NCBI RefSeq assembly: GCF_014197795.1
Contig: NZ_JACIGI010000024.1
Coordinates: forward strand, 1-55,890
DNA from: Roseospira goensis
Lineage (GTDB): Bacteria > Pseudomonadota > Alphaproteobacteria > Rhodospirillales > Rhodospirillaceae
Length of the DNA stretch: 55,890 nucleotides
Direction of reading: 5' to 3'
A program made the translations under genes and the position numbers. This document shows positions 55,570-55,890 of the stretch, piece by piece. Below the pieces are notes generated by a model. That model saw nothing but the letters and a program-made list of their open reading frames with translations, had not been told where the DNA came from and ran no database searches. The first letter of the stretch is position 1, and the number at the start of each line of letters is the position of its first letter.

Positions 55570-55883
55570 CCTGGCGTCTCCCTGTGCGATCGTCTTTTGA
55601 TTGTGGTCGGGTGTGAGTCGGGGTGAGTGTGAGTCGGGGTGAGTGTCTGGGGCTGCAATCGGGCGGCGCCACGACGGCCCCGTGACGGCGCCGTGACGGC
55701 ATCCCGGGAGACATGGGAGCGCGGGCGCGCGCCGTCCAGGCTGGACCGATTCGGAGTCGCAATGGGAGCGGACGGGAGTCGGGCGGGGTCGTCCCCAAGG
55801 GAATCGCATTTGAGAAATCGGGGTAGCGGTCGAGCTTGAAATGGATTCTGTAGGGGACTCCCTTGCATCAAGTGGGAGGCCCC
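55570..55883. other. 314-base region upstream of yceI with a 16-bp repeat
   Basis: A 16-bp repeat, GTGAGTCGGGGTGAGT, occurs at 55613-55628 and 55629-55644, directly upstream of the YceI start. Near the edge, GGGGACTCCC at 55852-55861 and GGGAGGCCCC at 55874-55883 form an imperfect dyad. No gene was recognised in this interval. Confidence 0.45.
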
Positions 55884-55890
55884 ATGTCCT
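55884..55890 (+). CDS. possible start of a gene running off the right edge
   Basis: ATG at 55884 is preceded by GGGAGG at 55874-55879. Only two codons are visible, so this is a guess from the ribosome-site-like sequence. Confidence 0.2.

Overview
The window is about 56 kb of very GC-rich DNA, densely packed with genes and with short intergenic gaps. Gene content points to an alphaproteobacterium of the Rhodospirillales type: an FlbD/FlhF/FleN flagellar block, a malyl-CoA enzyme next to mesaconyl-CoA hydratase (ethylmalonyl-CoA pathway), DUF484 next to a fructose-6-phosphate aldolase, and a class 2 dihydroorotate dehydrogenase. A SAM synthetase gene followed by a fused glycine/sarcosine N-methyltransferase suggests an organism that makes glycine betaine and so probably lives in saline or marine water. 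No genus is claimed.

Layout. 1-86 is the 3' end of a probable transposase. 121-4731 holds cobA, pgi and mutL (pgi and mutL overlap). 4910-6418 encodes an RTX-type secreted protein. 6754-9103 is a tightly overlapping DUF952-pyrD-HAD operon. 9737-14703 carries accessory minus-strand genes: GNAT, fructosamine kinase, XRE regulator, cyclic-nucleotide-binding protein, DUF882 protein and pyridoxal kinase. 15050-19532 carries plus-strand mcl-mch, bioY and a GNAT-nitrilase fusion. 19619-23162 is minus strand: UMF1 transporter, SH3 protein, DUF484 and fsa. priA, a BolA protein and a secreted serine protease follow to 27424. 27497-28381 encodes two cold-shock domains fused to a degenerate hemerythrin domain. 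28700-29371 is DUF3047. metK and the betaine methyltransferase occupy 29967-32845. A sensor kinase and a class III aminotransferase lie at 33009-35767.

35849-49758 is one flagellar block read on the minus strand: fliF, fliG, fliH, fliN, motA-type stator, flbD, flhA, flhF, fleN, a FliK-like protein and an uncharacterised protein. It covers the MS ring, rotor, export gate, stator, late-gene regulator and polar-number control. 49994-50767 is a PPP-family phosphoesterase. 51243-54878 is an overlapping operon of two degenerate GGDEF-EAL paralogues and a lone ABC ATPase. A YceI protein closes the window.

The most unusual items are the cold-shock/hemerythrin fusion, the degenerate-EAL pair coupled to an ABC ATPase, a domain shared by the RTX protein and the serine protease, a three-frame stop repeat at the protease 3' end, and a dispersed repeat family at gene 3' ends. 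Short G-rich tandem arrays of 11 to 16 bp recur in intergenic DNA. No tRNA, rRNA or CRISPR was recognised by eye. Function calls rest on reading motifs, not on database searches.
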